From Caprimulgus europaeus (lineage: Eukaryota > Chordata > Aves > Caprimulgiformes > Caprimulgidae), in NCBI GenBank assembly GCA_907165065.1, contig OU015541.1:2418001-2482000 (forward strand): 64,000 nucleotides of DNA, in the 5' to 3' direction. The notes under the pieces were generated by a model that saw only the letters and a program-made list of their open reading frames with translations, was not told the DNA's origin and searched no databases. How positions within the stretch are numbered: position 1 is the stretch's first letter; every line of letters starts with the position of its first letter. Both the position numbers and the translations under genes were made by a program. Of this stretch, positions 12,126 through 25,600 are shown piece after piece.

Positions 12126-14848
12126 TTTCCCCATATTTTTCTCACTCAGTTAGTATTTGGTTTATTCTTCATCCAAGAATCCCTAAATGCACCATTGTGC
12201 AAAGAGATACATACTGGGTGTGATTTGTCTGAAAACTCAAAGTAAGCAAGAATTAGCATTATCTTTATCTTGCAGTTGGAGACACATGGAGGTGCAGATC
12301 CATTCATTATATGCCTTAGATGAAGGACAGAGGGACACAAGAAGAAGGAAGATTGTGACAAACAAGGGATTGCGCTTGTGTCTCAGGGCACGGACACGCT
12401 GGTGGGTGTGATGGATGGGAAGTACACACAGAAAACTGTCAGGACCTTAGAACCCTGATGCCTGGAACAAATTGGCTCATTAGAGTTCAATATAATTGGT
12501 GCTGCCTAAGACTCATCTCTTGCTATCTTTTGTCTTCTAGATTCCAGCCCAACTTTAATCCAAAGCAAGAAAATCCCACTGGTCTCCTACTCATTTCCCA
12601 ACACAAGAGCATCTTCACAGCAGGGAAAGTTCTTGCTGTTCATCAGAGTTCTGTCATCTTGCAGCAGTTCATGATTTTCTGCAATGATTTACTCCCCAAG
12701 AACACCTCAGAATCAGTGGTTGCAGGACCTGGGCTTGTAATCTATTCTGGGAAAGGAATCTATCTTCATTAACTCTGTAAGCAGCCATGTGCATCCAAAG
12801 TCCTACGTTAATAATAACCCGTCCCACACTTGATTAAAAAGGGGGCACAGGTCCAAGACTCATTAAATGCAAGGGCCCAAATCCCATCAACATTCCTGGT
12901 GCCTTAATTACAGTAGAACAGAGACTAGATAGCACATAGGCATGTACTCTTTGACAGAGAGTTGCTCTGTATTACAAGGGCATGGGGAATAGAAGCCTTA
13001 TTTGAATGCAGGAAGGAGCAGCAGAAGAGCCTGAAGAAAATATCTACCATATTTTAATGATTTTTTTCCCAGCTAATTTTCCACTTAAACAAGAGAACAG
13101 TATCAGTTTACAATCAGCTGAGACTCTGACACTAGCTCTCAGTGCTTCCTTATCACATTTACAAGCTCTTTCGTACAGCTTGGTTGGAATTAGCATTCAG
13201 GACCAGCAGCAGTGCAGGCTCCTGAGCCAAGCACCTGTATAGGATAGGAAATTAAAATCAGGAGCCAGAACTGAAAGCCAGATCTGGCATACAAGCAACC
13301 CAAACCCCTCGAGATGTAGCATAGACTGGAGGTTTTCATGCTGTGTTGAGCATGAGTGTAGTCTGATTTCTAGGTCCAAATCTATTCTTGTTAAAGACAT
13401 AGAGAGCAAGAATAACCCACAAGGTTGGGTTCAGGGTTGAGGACTCTGCTTTGCCACAGATTGATGTTGATGCATCATTTTTGCTTCTCTGTCTCTCAGT
13501 TCCCTATAAAATGAGAATAGCTATTTTTCTCCATCCATTCTTCAGGCTGTGAGATGCTGAGATTTTCTGGGTGGGAGAGAGCAGAGGAAGTAGGCAGCAG
13601 AGTTGCTTGAATAAGCTGTCTGAATACCAAATACTTATTTGAGTGAAAAATAAAAAAAATCCCACAAAAAAAAAGGAGAGAAAAAAAAAAAGCACACAGC
13701 TTTGGCATGCTGACTTTCTAACCCAAGGTTACACACTGTCATAGCAGAGGTTTTCTGTTGAACCCCAGGTCCTAGACAGGAGAGCCTTGATGGGGAGAAA
13801 TGACTTTGTGGATTTGAGTTATACATTTGAGATGCTTGTTTCCACCATGAGCAATGTGAAAGGGTGGGATGTGCTTATTGCATTCCAGGTGTGGCACTTG
13901 GATCCTGACCATTCAAACCTTTGTAGGCAAAGTTCACCCAAAGGAAGCCTATGATGAGCTGGTGGAGGTCAGACCTTCAGATGCTCATAGGTTTCAGTCA
14001 CTCATTGAGTTAGGAAGCATTTTGTAGCACAAAGACCCAAACCATGTCTTGGAAAAGTGAGGCAGGACCCATCTTAGTGCTGAAGGACAGATGTATTAAT
14101 CTCCTTCTCACACCTTCCCAAGCAGGCTTGAAATGTTTGCCAATCCTTAGTTTATAAGAAGTAGATAAGAGTCTGCAAAAACAAGATTACATTCACTGAA
14201 CACTTCAAAGACAAGTGGCAACGTGTTCATGCAGCAAAACCAGCTCTGCCTTCCCTGTGTGTGCAGACAGAGCCCATGGGGAGGGGAAGTGAGATCTGTC
14301 TTGACCAAAAGCAGTGAAGGGATTGTCCCTGTCCTTGTCCCCATCCCTGTCTCTAGGACAGCCCCACCATCACCCACTCAGCCACTTCCATGAGACACAC
14401 TGTGAGCACTGCAGCAGCTTTTCCCTTCAGAAATATTAAATGTGCATTGTGCTTCTTCCTGGCATTTTCTTTTCATTCCAGATGGCACGTGATTCGAGTC
14501 CTAATCAGCTATGAGCTTATCAACATCATCCCAGAGTACTGACCAACCCATCATAAGAGAAAGCAAAAGGAAGAAAGAAAATAGTGAGTGGATTGGCTCA
14601 TTCAGTTTATAAGGGTTTGAGTGAAACAATTAGCTGGAATCCTCTTGACTGATATTTCATAGTGACAGGTGCCCCTATTAACACCTTGGAGGAAAAACCT
14701 TTATGGGAAGAGGAGTTATAATGTGAGGCAAAAAAATATTGAAAAAGATTGGGGGTCATTATTAAGCAAAGAAAACAAAGAAAAAGTAAAATTTTATTTG
14801 CACCCAACCATTATTCCCACCTCCCTAGGGTCTGGGTCACTCTGACAT

Positions 14849-14895
14849 ATCTAAGGTGTATCATACACATATCATACACAATCTAAGGTGTATCA
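14849..14895. repeat. 32-bp tandem duplication, 1.5 copies
   Basis: The 15-mer atctaaggtgtatca occurs at 14849-14863 and again at 14881-14895, exactly 32 bases apart. The spacer itself contains two copies of atcatacaca-like sequence. Confidence 0.85.
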
Positions 14896-17800
14896 AAACT
14901 TCCTTTGGCTCCAGAAAGATCTGTCACATCCACAGGTTGGCAAAAAGCAGCTGAACCTCATCATTTTCACTGGAGTGATGCTGATTTGTATCTCTCTGAT
15001 GATCTGGCCCTACCTGTGCCAGGCATGACACAGAGAGGGATTGGAGCAGTTGAGGTGATCAAAATGCTACTTCTGGAAAATTGGAAGCCAGCAAAGACAG
15101 CAAGATACAATGAGAAGCTAATGAGGCATTCAGAGAGGCAGAGGAGAGGGAGAACATCCTATCCTGAAGGAATACAAAGGAAGGAGCTGAATTACAGAGT
15201 CAGATATAAACCTGGCTTGGTTGTGTCTCATTCAGTAGGGGGAAAACCCATCTCATTAAATTAAAACATAGAAACTTGGGGCAAAGAGCACCACTGAGCA
15301 CACGGCATCTGTCACCATTATGGTGATCAAGGCTCCTTTCCCCATATGTTGCATTGAAGTCAAATTCAGGACTGAGCTCTAGAGTCCTTCCAGAAACTGG
15401 AACAACCCCCCTTGACCTATGTTCAGGTTGGGAAATGAAATGGAAAATATACTCCTCTTTTGCATGATGAGTTTGTCCCTTCTCCCCCACCCCACTCCAG
15501 GATGACACTGCTATATGTGCCAACATGCCCAAGCTGAATAAGGAGGTTCTCCTTTCTTGAGGCAACTCTGCAAGCATAAACACTTCCCCTTGTCAATTAT
15601 TTCCTCCTCATTACAACTTGGAAATCTATCTACTGCCAAATCATCCATCTTCAGCCAGGCTACATTTAGAACCACTCCCTGTTGCTCTTTGCTAAATATA
15701 AAATCTCTCCTGCTATAGTTAGGAAAGTATTCAATTTTCCTGTATTACAGGAGCTAATCTACAATGCAGTACAATCTCAGGATTCTCCTTATCTCTCCTC
15801 TTGTTCAGTCTTGTTCAAATAAATAAAGAAAGGAAGTCAAATCTCAGGCTACTTTTGAAAGAGAGAATGGATTCATGTAGCCTAGGTCCTTTGAAGCACC
15901 AATGGAAGCTCTTTATTATACATAGCTGGCTGGTTTCTGGGGATGTCAGACAAATCAGACCTAGCTCTACAGGTAGAATGAAAATATTCATGTGATATTT
16001 TATTCATACACGGCTGCATGGACTTGGCAGTGATAATATGGCATTGCTCAGCAGGTGCTGAAGGTGTGGGAGATGACTCTGCTCAGTTTAGGTCTCTCTG
16101 ACAATATCCCAGCAGTCTCAGACTTTTGCACAGCCCCTTCTGAGCAGGCTCTGCCCTCAGCCCTGACCAAGCAAGGTTCACATTTCATTTCCTAAGAGAA
16201 CAGTCCTATAAATAGGTTCAACCCCTGGCTGATCCTGGCCTCTTTCCCAGCCTCTGTAACTGCCCAAGCATCTCTAGAGAAGACATTGGTACCAGGCTGC
16301 TCCTGAAGGATGTTATTGGAATGTTTTTGCCAGGATAGAAAGTTTAGGATTGGAGCTATGAGATCTTCCATACTTTGGACAGCCTGAGAAGCTGGTTTCC
16401 TCACTCTAATCTGATTATTACATGTGATTATATTTATAATGCTGAATTACTTGTAATTAAGAAGAAGGGCAGTGAGGTGGCAAAGGCCCATTCCCCATGG
16501 CCCTTTCTTTTCTTCCAGAAAAGATGGCAAAAAACCCCAACCCATTCCTCTTAAGCTGGTTGTGTCTGTGTTACTTGTTGAGTAAATACTAAGGAGCAGG
16601 ATGGGACAATCTAGCTCAGCCCACCTTGTAAATAAATCCCCTCAACATGTCAATGCTATGCCAGGAAGGAGGAAGGTTGGATGTAGAATCCCTACTCCTT
16701 CTTGAGGATAAGTTGCCTGAGGTTTCTTAAAAACATTTAGTGTATTTAAATGTGTTTAATAACTGCTTCTGAAACTTAAAGTAATTTGAGGCCATGGATC
16801 TTCCTCTTTCACTGGCTAAAAAGATAATAAAAATATAAGATGGGATGCATTGTGGAATCTTAAATGAGAACCACTGAAGGAAAGGCAGATGACCTTAAAT
16901 TTGACCATATGTCTAATCAGAACTAGCTGCTAAGGGTGGCATTATTACTCACCATGAGAAACTGCCAATATCAGTGCTTTTTTCTCCTCTCCAGCAAGAC
17001 TGACAGTGCCTCTGGTCAATGCCATTAGACTAAGGCTCCTGGAAGTCTTTGAAATGTTTTTCTTCCAGAATGAAAGGGAATGAGTCAGATCAAAGTTGAA
17101 TAAAGCAGGCTACAAAGCTCCTCTTTTCCTCTTCCACTTCCTAATTAAGATTAGTGTGTAATCTCCATGAAGACAGAAGTTCAGCAAAACCAAGAAATGG
17201 AAGTGCTGCAAATATAGTGCCAGAACATTTCTTTGCTAATTGAAGCTTTTCAAGTAGCCTCCACAAGCCATGAAGAGACAAATTACCCTCCGGGACCGGG
17301 TGAGTAGGAAGAGGAGGATTGTTAAAGACTAAAGTAGGAGGTGGAGAAAGGGAAAATAAATTACTCTGAATAGTATTTTTGATGGGATTTCCAATTCCCT
17401 TTAACAACCTGGACCAACTTTCCAGCTCTATGTAGCCTGAGATTGGTGACATCCATCCTAATCATCAGCTTGAACATCAAACCCAACCAATTCCAGTGCG
17501 TGGCTTTAGAGCAGCCTTCGAAGGAAATGACACTGACTGTTGTTTTGGGCCAGTTTAGGAGTTTTTGCATATGAATATGATAATTTCTTCCAGAACAAAC
17601 TCAATGCTGTTAAAACTGGACAGCTGAAGAGGCAGAAGATTTTTGCTGCTGCCTTTTTTTGGTGGGTAAAATTTAAGGAGTGGAGGCAACGTTGGGTGCT
17701 GTGGACCTTCCTGGCTCTGGCTGAAGGGTTTGCTTGTTTGGTTGCTCTCTGCTTAACTCGTCAGAACAACTTGTCAGAGCACAGCAGAGCATCCCAGGGA

Positions 17801-18077
17801 GAGCTCAAAACTGTGCCAAGGTAAGCCTGGCCTCTGCCTGGCTCAGGGTGCAGACAAGCAAGAAATTGGTGTTTTGCAATAGTTCACTTGAGTTGGGGTT
17901 TTGTCCTTTGGTCCTGTTGTCTCAAATCATCACTGTTGTGCCATATTGCATCCTCTGCATAAAAACTGACCCTGACTCCTCTGCTCCTAACATCTGGCCA
18001 GTATTAAACAGTGGCCTCATGGAAGAGAGGTGAGCCAAGAGGATAAATAATTATCCTTTGGTGTGGCGAGACGGGCT

Positions 18078-18108
18078 GGGAGGAAGGGAGGAAGGGAGGG
18101 AGGAAGAG
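18078..18108. repeat. GGAA/GGGA-rich simple repeat
   Basis: Imperfect tetranucleotide repeat of ggaaggga type, all purine on the + strand. Confidence 0.9.
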
Positions 18109-19327
18109 ATTAAAATAATCTTTTTGGAAAATGGATCAAAAAGCTCTAAGCAGAGATTATCCACAACCCAAACCAGGCCCAATGCTATACATTAAATAAA
18201 GACAATAAAAATGCACTATTAAAATGAAAAGTCAGAAGGTTGATATAAACCCCACGGAAATTCACGGCCAGCTCACTCCCTGGTTGTTTGGACTTGATGG
18301 CAGGAGCAGAATGACAACAGATTAGACTCAGCAGGGCACCTTTGGAATCTGTTCCACTAATCACCTCCTCCCACGAGCTTATTATTATCTTGTGGGGGTA
18401 AAATCAGCTTTTTTCCCAGTATATGCTCATAGAGGGCTACCAAGAAGCTCTAGTAGGGCTTTTCCCCTTTCCTGTTGGTGACAGATTAGGGCAATCTATC
18501 TTTAAAGGATGCCAAGAGCACAGAAGTTGCACAGAAGATAACGAGTAGATGGCTTTGTGATTTTAAAATTCACAGCAGGGGGTTCTGCTACTTCTTTTAG
18601 CGTAAGAGAAGAAATTCATGGAGAAAGTGTGCAGTTACCAGTGCATCTCTGTCTCCAGAATTGATGCTGGGGAACCCCAGCAGAGCCACCAAGGCATGTG
18701 GGGACACAGAGATGGCTAGGGTGTATTTGTGGGGACAGGCAGAAGATGAGAGGGCTTTTGTGTCACCAGAAGCATTATCAGGGGAGATTCCCACACCCTT
18801 GTCCCACAAAGAAATCCCAATATCTGTGAAGTGAGGCTGCACCTACCACTGCTTGTCACTCACAAGCAGCTTTATCCAAATGAGAGTGAAGTGGGGAGTT
18901 CAGAGACTTTTGGATGGAAGAGAAACACACAAATATTATGTTTTGCCTTCCATCTATGGTTTCCCAAAAAAAGGATAACTATTTAATGACTCCTTTTTCT
19001 TAAAATAAATCCCTGTAAACCAGAAAGAAGCTGGCAATCAGTTCAACTGAAAGATGTAGCTGGTTGTCTTCAAGGTAAAACGCCATGGGATAAAGTGACT
19101 GATAAAGTCAAGGTGGAGCCAAGGTGACAATTGATCATCCCAGAACAATTGGCTAAAAGCCCAAAATGTCCCAGTTTCTTTTTATAATGGGATTATCTTT
19201 TAAGTTACACAAAGGGAAAGGGCCAACTTCTTTGCATGCATGTTATGGGCAAGAGCAATAGAGAGGTTGTTTTTCATCCAGCCTCTGGTCCATCCAGGCA
19301 GAGGGAAACAAACCAAAAGGTTCATTT

Positions 19328-19608
19328 TATAGAATCACAGAATCATTGAATGTTGTGAGCTGGAAGGGACCAACAAGGATCATCAATCCAACTCCTGTCC
19401 CTGCACAGGACAATCCCAACATTCACACCATGTCCCTGAGGGCCTTGGCCAAATGCTGCTGGAATCTTGTCAGGCTTGGTGCCATCAGCACCTCCCTGGG
19501 GAGCCTGTTCCAGTGCTCCACCACCCTCTGCCTCAAGAACCTTTTCCTCATGGCCAACCTCACCCTCCCCTGCCACATCTTCCTGCCATTTCCTTTGGTC
19601 CTATCAAT
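19328..19608 (-). mobile_element. CR1 LINE 3' end, reverse orientation
   Basis: Starts at the + strand left edge with the tagaatcacagaatcat tail typical of a reversed CR1 and continues through the ORF2 C-terminal region. By eye it is very similar to the reverse complement of the 2575-3033 copy over about 260 bases, including ccaactcctgtccctgcaca and ggacaatcccaacattcaca. Homology stops abruptly after ggtcctatcaatgg near 19608, which marks the 5' truncation point. Confidence 0.94.
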
Positions 19609-22600
19609 GGAAATATTGCTGGATCATATTGATAGACATGATGTTGGATCATTTCTCCTCCTTCTCATCTCCCTACCTCACTGCTGTTTTCATTTGCTAA
19701 CATCGGATTGTCTTCTAGGCTGGGATTCAGTCCAAAGCCTGGGTAGCTCATCCGCATCCCCCTCTCACTTGAGGAGTAAATCCAGCCCACCTCCCGGGCA
19801 GTGCTGAGTCATTATTTCACCATAAAGGACAGGCTGTTCTGCAAAAGGAAACCAGGTCTCAGAGGGGCTTTTTTCTACGCTTTGTCAGACACAGAATTTG
19901 TACAGACATGCGTGTAAACAGAAAAGGCAGCGTGGGTCCCACCGGGGTGAGGAGGGAGCGGAACAAAAGCTCAGACATCAGAAAGGATTTAGAGTGATTG
20001 GGAAATGAAAGAAAGGACAATTTGAGATGGGGAGAGGGAAAGGGAGATGAGAGAGGGGGAGAAAATGTCAGGGAAAATGAAAAAAAAAAAAAAAAATAAG
20101 GGAAGGGAAGAAGGGGGAGGCAGCCAGGCAAGAGAAAATGTGATTGAAAAATAATTAAGACCAGACAGGCAAAAGGCTGCGTGCTGGGGGTGAGAGGACC
20201 CAGCACTTCAGCAGAGAGAGCCCAACAGGTACAGCTGGACAGGTCTGACTTCCCTTTGAGGTTTTCCAAAGCAGGGGTACAATAAGATGCCCTTCATCCC
20301 CTGGGCTCACAGCAGGGCTGGAAGCAAACCCTTTGGGGTGGCTGAGCCCCCTCTGCCCTCAGACGTGACAGGAGGCTTATTTGATGCAGGAGATTTTCTC
20401 TCTACGTGTTTTCACATTGCCTAGGACAGCAAAGCCTGTCTTCCAGCTCTTGAGACATAAATAAATAAATGGAGGTGTTTCTCCCTCACCTGCTGCATAT
20501 TCCTGAGTACCCTGCAGTCGACTTCCCACCTGCCTCTGCCCCTGTCACATTATGCAGTAGGAAAAAACTGGCATTTGGTACTGAAATAAATAAGATTTCT
20601 GGTTTATGCATGAAAATAAATCTTAAAGGTAAGAGCCTGGACAAAGAGTGGGGGAAAAGAGAAGGCTGTGTGCCTCTGACAAGGTGAGGTGTTAGCCTCA
20701 AGGTCAGTAAATCAATCATCATCCAGGAGACAGAAAAGAAATTGGACAACGTGGAGTGTCTCTGACGTGCAGATCCTAAACACAGTCTTTTGGCGTGGCT
20801 CCAGCGACACAAATACAGGGTTTCATTCCCTGCAGCACCCTGGATGGTTCTGCTTTCAGCACCTGAGCAATTCTTCTTCCCACAGTTGAGACAGCTTTCA
20901 TAATCCATCACTACACTTACTTGATCTTCTTGCCCATCCATCACACGTGTCAGCACCCACAGCAACATGGACCTCACACTTCACATCCCTCAGACACGTC
21001 CTTCCCCTCACTGGGTTCACTTGCCCTCAGGTTCCCATCCATGACATGTCAGCACCATAAATTATTATTGCTGAGTGAAAACTTGGGTCTGCTGAGAGAG
21101 CTATCTCAGCACCTCCCTCTGCCACCCTTTACCTTCAGCACTGTACAACTCTAACTTTCATCTGACAACTAAAAAAAATAATAATCCACTGCAGCCTTTT
21201 GGGTTTTTTTGCCAAGGATAGAGTCCAAATATTTGATTGACATGAATTCTGTCTAACAGATCTGTATTTATTTAAAACCCCAGCATGCTCTCTGCTAAGA
21301 ATAGTTCCCGTTGACATCAGCCACGCTAATCGTAGGTGCAAATGAATCCAAATATCCCCCAAAATATATAAAAATCAGCAGGTAACAATGTTTGCAGGAA
21401 TCTGTAGAGCCTATCAGGTAAAATACACGGGGGATTTATTGTCCAAAGGCATGTTGTTATATAAAACTGGTGCAACTCCTTCATATCCCCTGGGAACATG
21501 ATTCATAAAACCATATCACTGCAGCAAGACTCAAATGTGTCATACAATTAAATGTGATTAATCATCTTCCCCAAATCAATTCAGTCATTTCAAGTCCTTT
21601 AACCATTTTTCAGTGTAACTGGTGAAAAAAAGTTTATTTTAAGGCCTGGTTAACCGTGGGGGAAGAGGACAAAACAACTTCGTTTGCTGTCAGAACAAAT
21701 TAGGTACCCAAATAGATGGCAAAGACTCAACTGGGCATTGATGCTGTCTGACACCTGTGCTCAGGACACAGCCAGCTCTCTGCTGTGATCAAGTAGATTT
21801 TTGCTGGTCATGCAGCAGCATGAAGAGAAGGTGATGTTGACCTGTGGTGAGCATTGTTTGAAACAAAGCCCAGGGAGTCCTGCTCAGGCTCCTTCAGGGT
21901 TTGGTTGGGTTTTACCTTCTCCATTTCTTTCATTAAGTTGGTTTCTTTCTGTTCAAAGGAAGAGCAAACCTTGTTATCCCACTGACAAGATAAGTGCAAA
22001 GACTGTGCCAGTCCAGATGACATGGACTGGACTGTTGTTCCATCAAACCCCACGCTGGTTTGCTGCTTCAGGGTGAGATCCAGAGACAGCACCCAGAGAC
22101 AATGAAAACCAAAACTGCATTTCCACCTCGAACAGCAGCTTGCTCTGCTTTCTTATTTTGTTTGTCCTTGATCAAAGTCAAGTTCTTGTTAAGAAAAAAA
22201 TCTTGCCAACTGTTAAGACGTGAGTATCTTGGAACTATCACAGCCTTTATTTTCCAAGGTGAATAATGATAAGTGATGAATGTTTGACCAAGGGACAACT
22301 TACTTCAGAATATCATTTTTTTTAAGCTATCAATCAAAAAGTGTATTTGCAATGGGCTTAACAGTGCCCTCCTCTGCAATTCCAGGAGGGAAACCCCAGA
22401 CAAATTTGTACTGTTAGGTTTGAAAAAGTAACAGAAGAATGATATGAAAATAGGGATCCAGCAGTCCTCTGGGTGTGTGAGAAATCATCAGTGTTGCAGA
22501 AAAAGAGCTCACTGCCCTCTATGAGCAGTTGTTTGTTCATTGACATGTGCAGATGCTCAGAGGAACATGGAGGAGATCAGGAACCTGCACATTGCAATGA

Positions 22601-25600
22601 AGAGCAGATTTGGGGTTGCTTCCTCACTCCTCATGCACACCCTCCTCTTCTCCATGCCTTCCCGAGTGAATTCTTAAGCCTGCACTAACTTGCCACTGTC
22701 CAAACACTGTTAGAAAGGTTTGGAAATAGAAAACCCACTGCACTCCCTCCTCCCCAGCCCCCCATCCATATCTTGAAAGACAACATGGCATAAATTGCAA
22801 GCAAAAGTAGCGTGGAGAGCAGGCAAGCCACATCTAATGACACCACTCAGCCCCTAAACGCTTGTCACTCCCCTTACAGAATTAGTCCTGACAAGGAGTC
22901 ATTATCCCTGCAGTAAACACAGGCAGAATGTGCCTGTCGGGGGGGAGAGATGCTCCCAACTTTGTTCCTTTGATGGTGCTGCTGCAAAGCAGGCTGATGT
23001 TTGCCACCTTGATGAGATGGAGTGCAAGCAATGGTGATTTTCCATCTGTGTTAGCCACCCTCAGTTCTAACTTCCAGCTGAGCCACAAGCACAGGGGGTC
23101 AGAGTCTGTTCTTTTTTCCTACTCCAAATTCACCCATGTCTTTGAAGTGTGACCTATCTTCTTTCATGCAGCCCATCTCTAGAACCTCAAGTGCTTTCCC
23201 CTTGGTGCCTGTCCCTCCTCCTGGGCTTCAGGTTGTACTGACCCCACCAGCAGCTCTGTGAATCAGCTTTTGCTTTGTTTTATTTGGAACAAACAGAAAA
23301 TATTTTGGAAGGCATGTTTTAGGGACAAAAGCTTGTAGAAAAGTAAAGGTAGAATCCTCTGACTAAGCACTATCAACCAGGGACTTAGAAAAGAGAAGAT
23401 CCATAGTGTTAGACTTCATGTTTTCAGCTTTTTCCTGTTTTCGCTTCCTGCCTCTCACAGCTGTTGTCCCCCATAAAATTTTTATTCTCCAGTCTTATCC
23501 TTCCTCTTTATTTTTTCTTATTTAACTGAAAAGTTAAAAGAAAAAGAATAGAACTAGGTCTAAAAAGAAGCTCAACCTGATCTTCTGCCTGAATCCTAAT
23601 ATACTGAGTAAAATTAAATGAATATATGCTAAGATATTTGAATTTTCAGCTAATATTTACTCTTGTTTATAAAGACAGCTGTTCCCTAGCAGCAACCATT
23701 CCCTTTGACAGTCACCTGGTTTATATTAACTCATTAGGTGCCTTCTTATAGGGGCTTAGAGCCCACCATGCATCTGCTTTTTTCCTGGTTGTTCCTACTT
23801 GGTGAGTGACCAACATTTCATTTATATTTTTTTTTCTTCTTGAATAACAGAAAGAATTAAGTAAATGGATTGTTTTTTTTCTTACCTCTGCCACTGAGGA
23901 ATTAGTAACCTGGATATTTCATGGATTTTCTTAGAAAATATATGGGTGCTGGGAAAAACTCTCCTTGTTGTAGAAAAGGCTTGTTCCTAGCCTGTAGGCT
24001 GTGTGTTATTGCAATTTGTCTGCCTCTGCTCTTCTTTTGTGCCTTGTGCTCAGTATTGCTGAATGGAGTGATAGTAAAATCCCCCTGCAAGCCCCAGGCT
24101 CAGCATAGCTGCTCCTGACTTGGTCTCTGTCACTAGATGCAATCACAGCAATGTCCTGTGTGTGTAGAGAAAGCTTAAATCAAGCCCAATGAAAATATGG
24201 TTAAATTTCAAGCATCTTGTCAAACACACACATGAGAAGATCTGTGCAGACTTCAGTGTTTACTTAGAGAGCCATGCCTTAATATTTGAGAGCCATCCTA
24301 AGAGATTTCAGCTAACAGCATTGTCGTGTGGATGGTAAGCAGTAGGTGCTCCAGTCTAGCAGTCAATTTAAAGGATATATGGTCCTCTCCTGGGGTGATG
24401 GTTCCCTATGCTTTCTGGGAAGATGCTTCATCTCACAGCCTGAGCTGAAACTTCTTTTATGAGGTTAAAAGTGAGGCAGTTGCTGGGATAAAAATACAAT
24501 ATTCTAAAGGAGAGGAAAGGGTGGAAGCAACTCATCGCTATGCTGTGGTTGCGTGTGAGGGAATGGCTGATGAACTATGTAAAATGGCCCATTCCTGCAG
24601 GGCAAGGTTGTCTTCCTGCTGCACTGACCCTCCAGCCTCAGCAAATTCATCTGCTGAGGGCTGAGCCAACGCACCACTTAACTGGGACGCGAAGGGAGGA
24701 AGAATTAGGAATCTTCTTCCGCTCAGCCTGAACATACAGCACAAATCTGAGTGTGGGCCTCTCTGAAATGCTCCAGGCTTTCTCACCAACTACTCAGTGT
24801 ACAGAAAGCACAGTCCTCTGCTCATGATAATCCAAACCAACCAGATATTAGGGTTAATAACCTGAAAAACCTCATTCTCTCCCTGCACATCTGAGTACGA
24901 AGCTTTGTTGACCCTGTTAATGCAGACCTCACAGTTTCCATAGGTTCAATGAATTCCTTCTTGCTAAACCTTTCCAGTCTTCTGTTTTCTCTTTAAAGAG
25001 GTTGAGAGTTACCTTCAAGCTCTGCTCTGCAGCAGATCCTGTGCAGAGATGACCCTCTTATGAGGAAGGTCCCACGTTTCTCAAGACTTTAAATCCACTC
25101 CAGACTGAGTGTGGATGTGGATTTATTCAGGCAGAGGCTGTCAAGTATTTCTGCAAATTATTTTCATTGCCATTTGTTTAAGTGTTAGATTTGGAATTTG
25201 CATCATGCTGTGAAAGTTGAGTAGGTTGGTTGTACAGCTGTCAAGTGAGAAGCCACCCATTGCTGGTCTGCATGTGCATGTTCCACCATCCTCGTGCTGA
25301 GTACTTCGAGCTCACAGCACATCGTATTTAAAAGTACCTAGGTACAAGATTTTTCTCTACTATGAAGAGAGACCAGCTGACCTCTGTTGAAAGCTGAAAA
25401 ATATTATTTTTGGAGTCTGTTCTTGGTCACTTGCAATTTTAAATTTCATGAGGAAGGGAGCAGATGAACCAGTCTCCATCCATCACCTGCTGGTTTTAGT
25501 GCTGAGCTGGTGGAACAGATTAACCAATCCATCAGAGCCAGCCCTAATCTATTGCTGGTAACTGATTGAACTTTAAGGCCTGAGCTCTGTGGTTTAACCT

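Larger units (their letters stand above)
12126..19327. other. Intergenic, no gene seen
   Basis: About 7.2 kb of unique sequence. Contents I can name: A-rich runs at 13650-13692, a 32-bp partial tandem duplication at 14849, and a GGAA-rich run at 18078. The open frames (up to 127 codons) show no recognisable domains and lack flanking splice signals that would suggest exons. Confidence 0.65.

Noticed and set aside
20854..20875. REST/NRSF (RE1) silencer site near TTCAGCACC
   Set aside because: Only the left half matches; the required GGACAGCGCC-like half is missing at any normal spacing.
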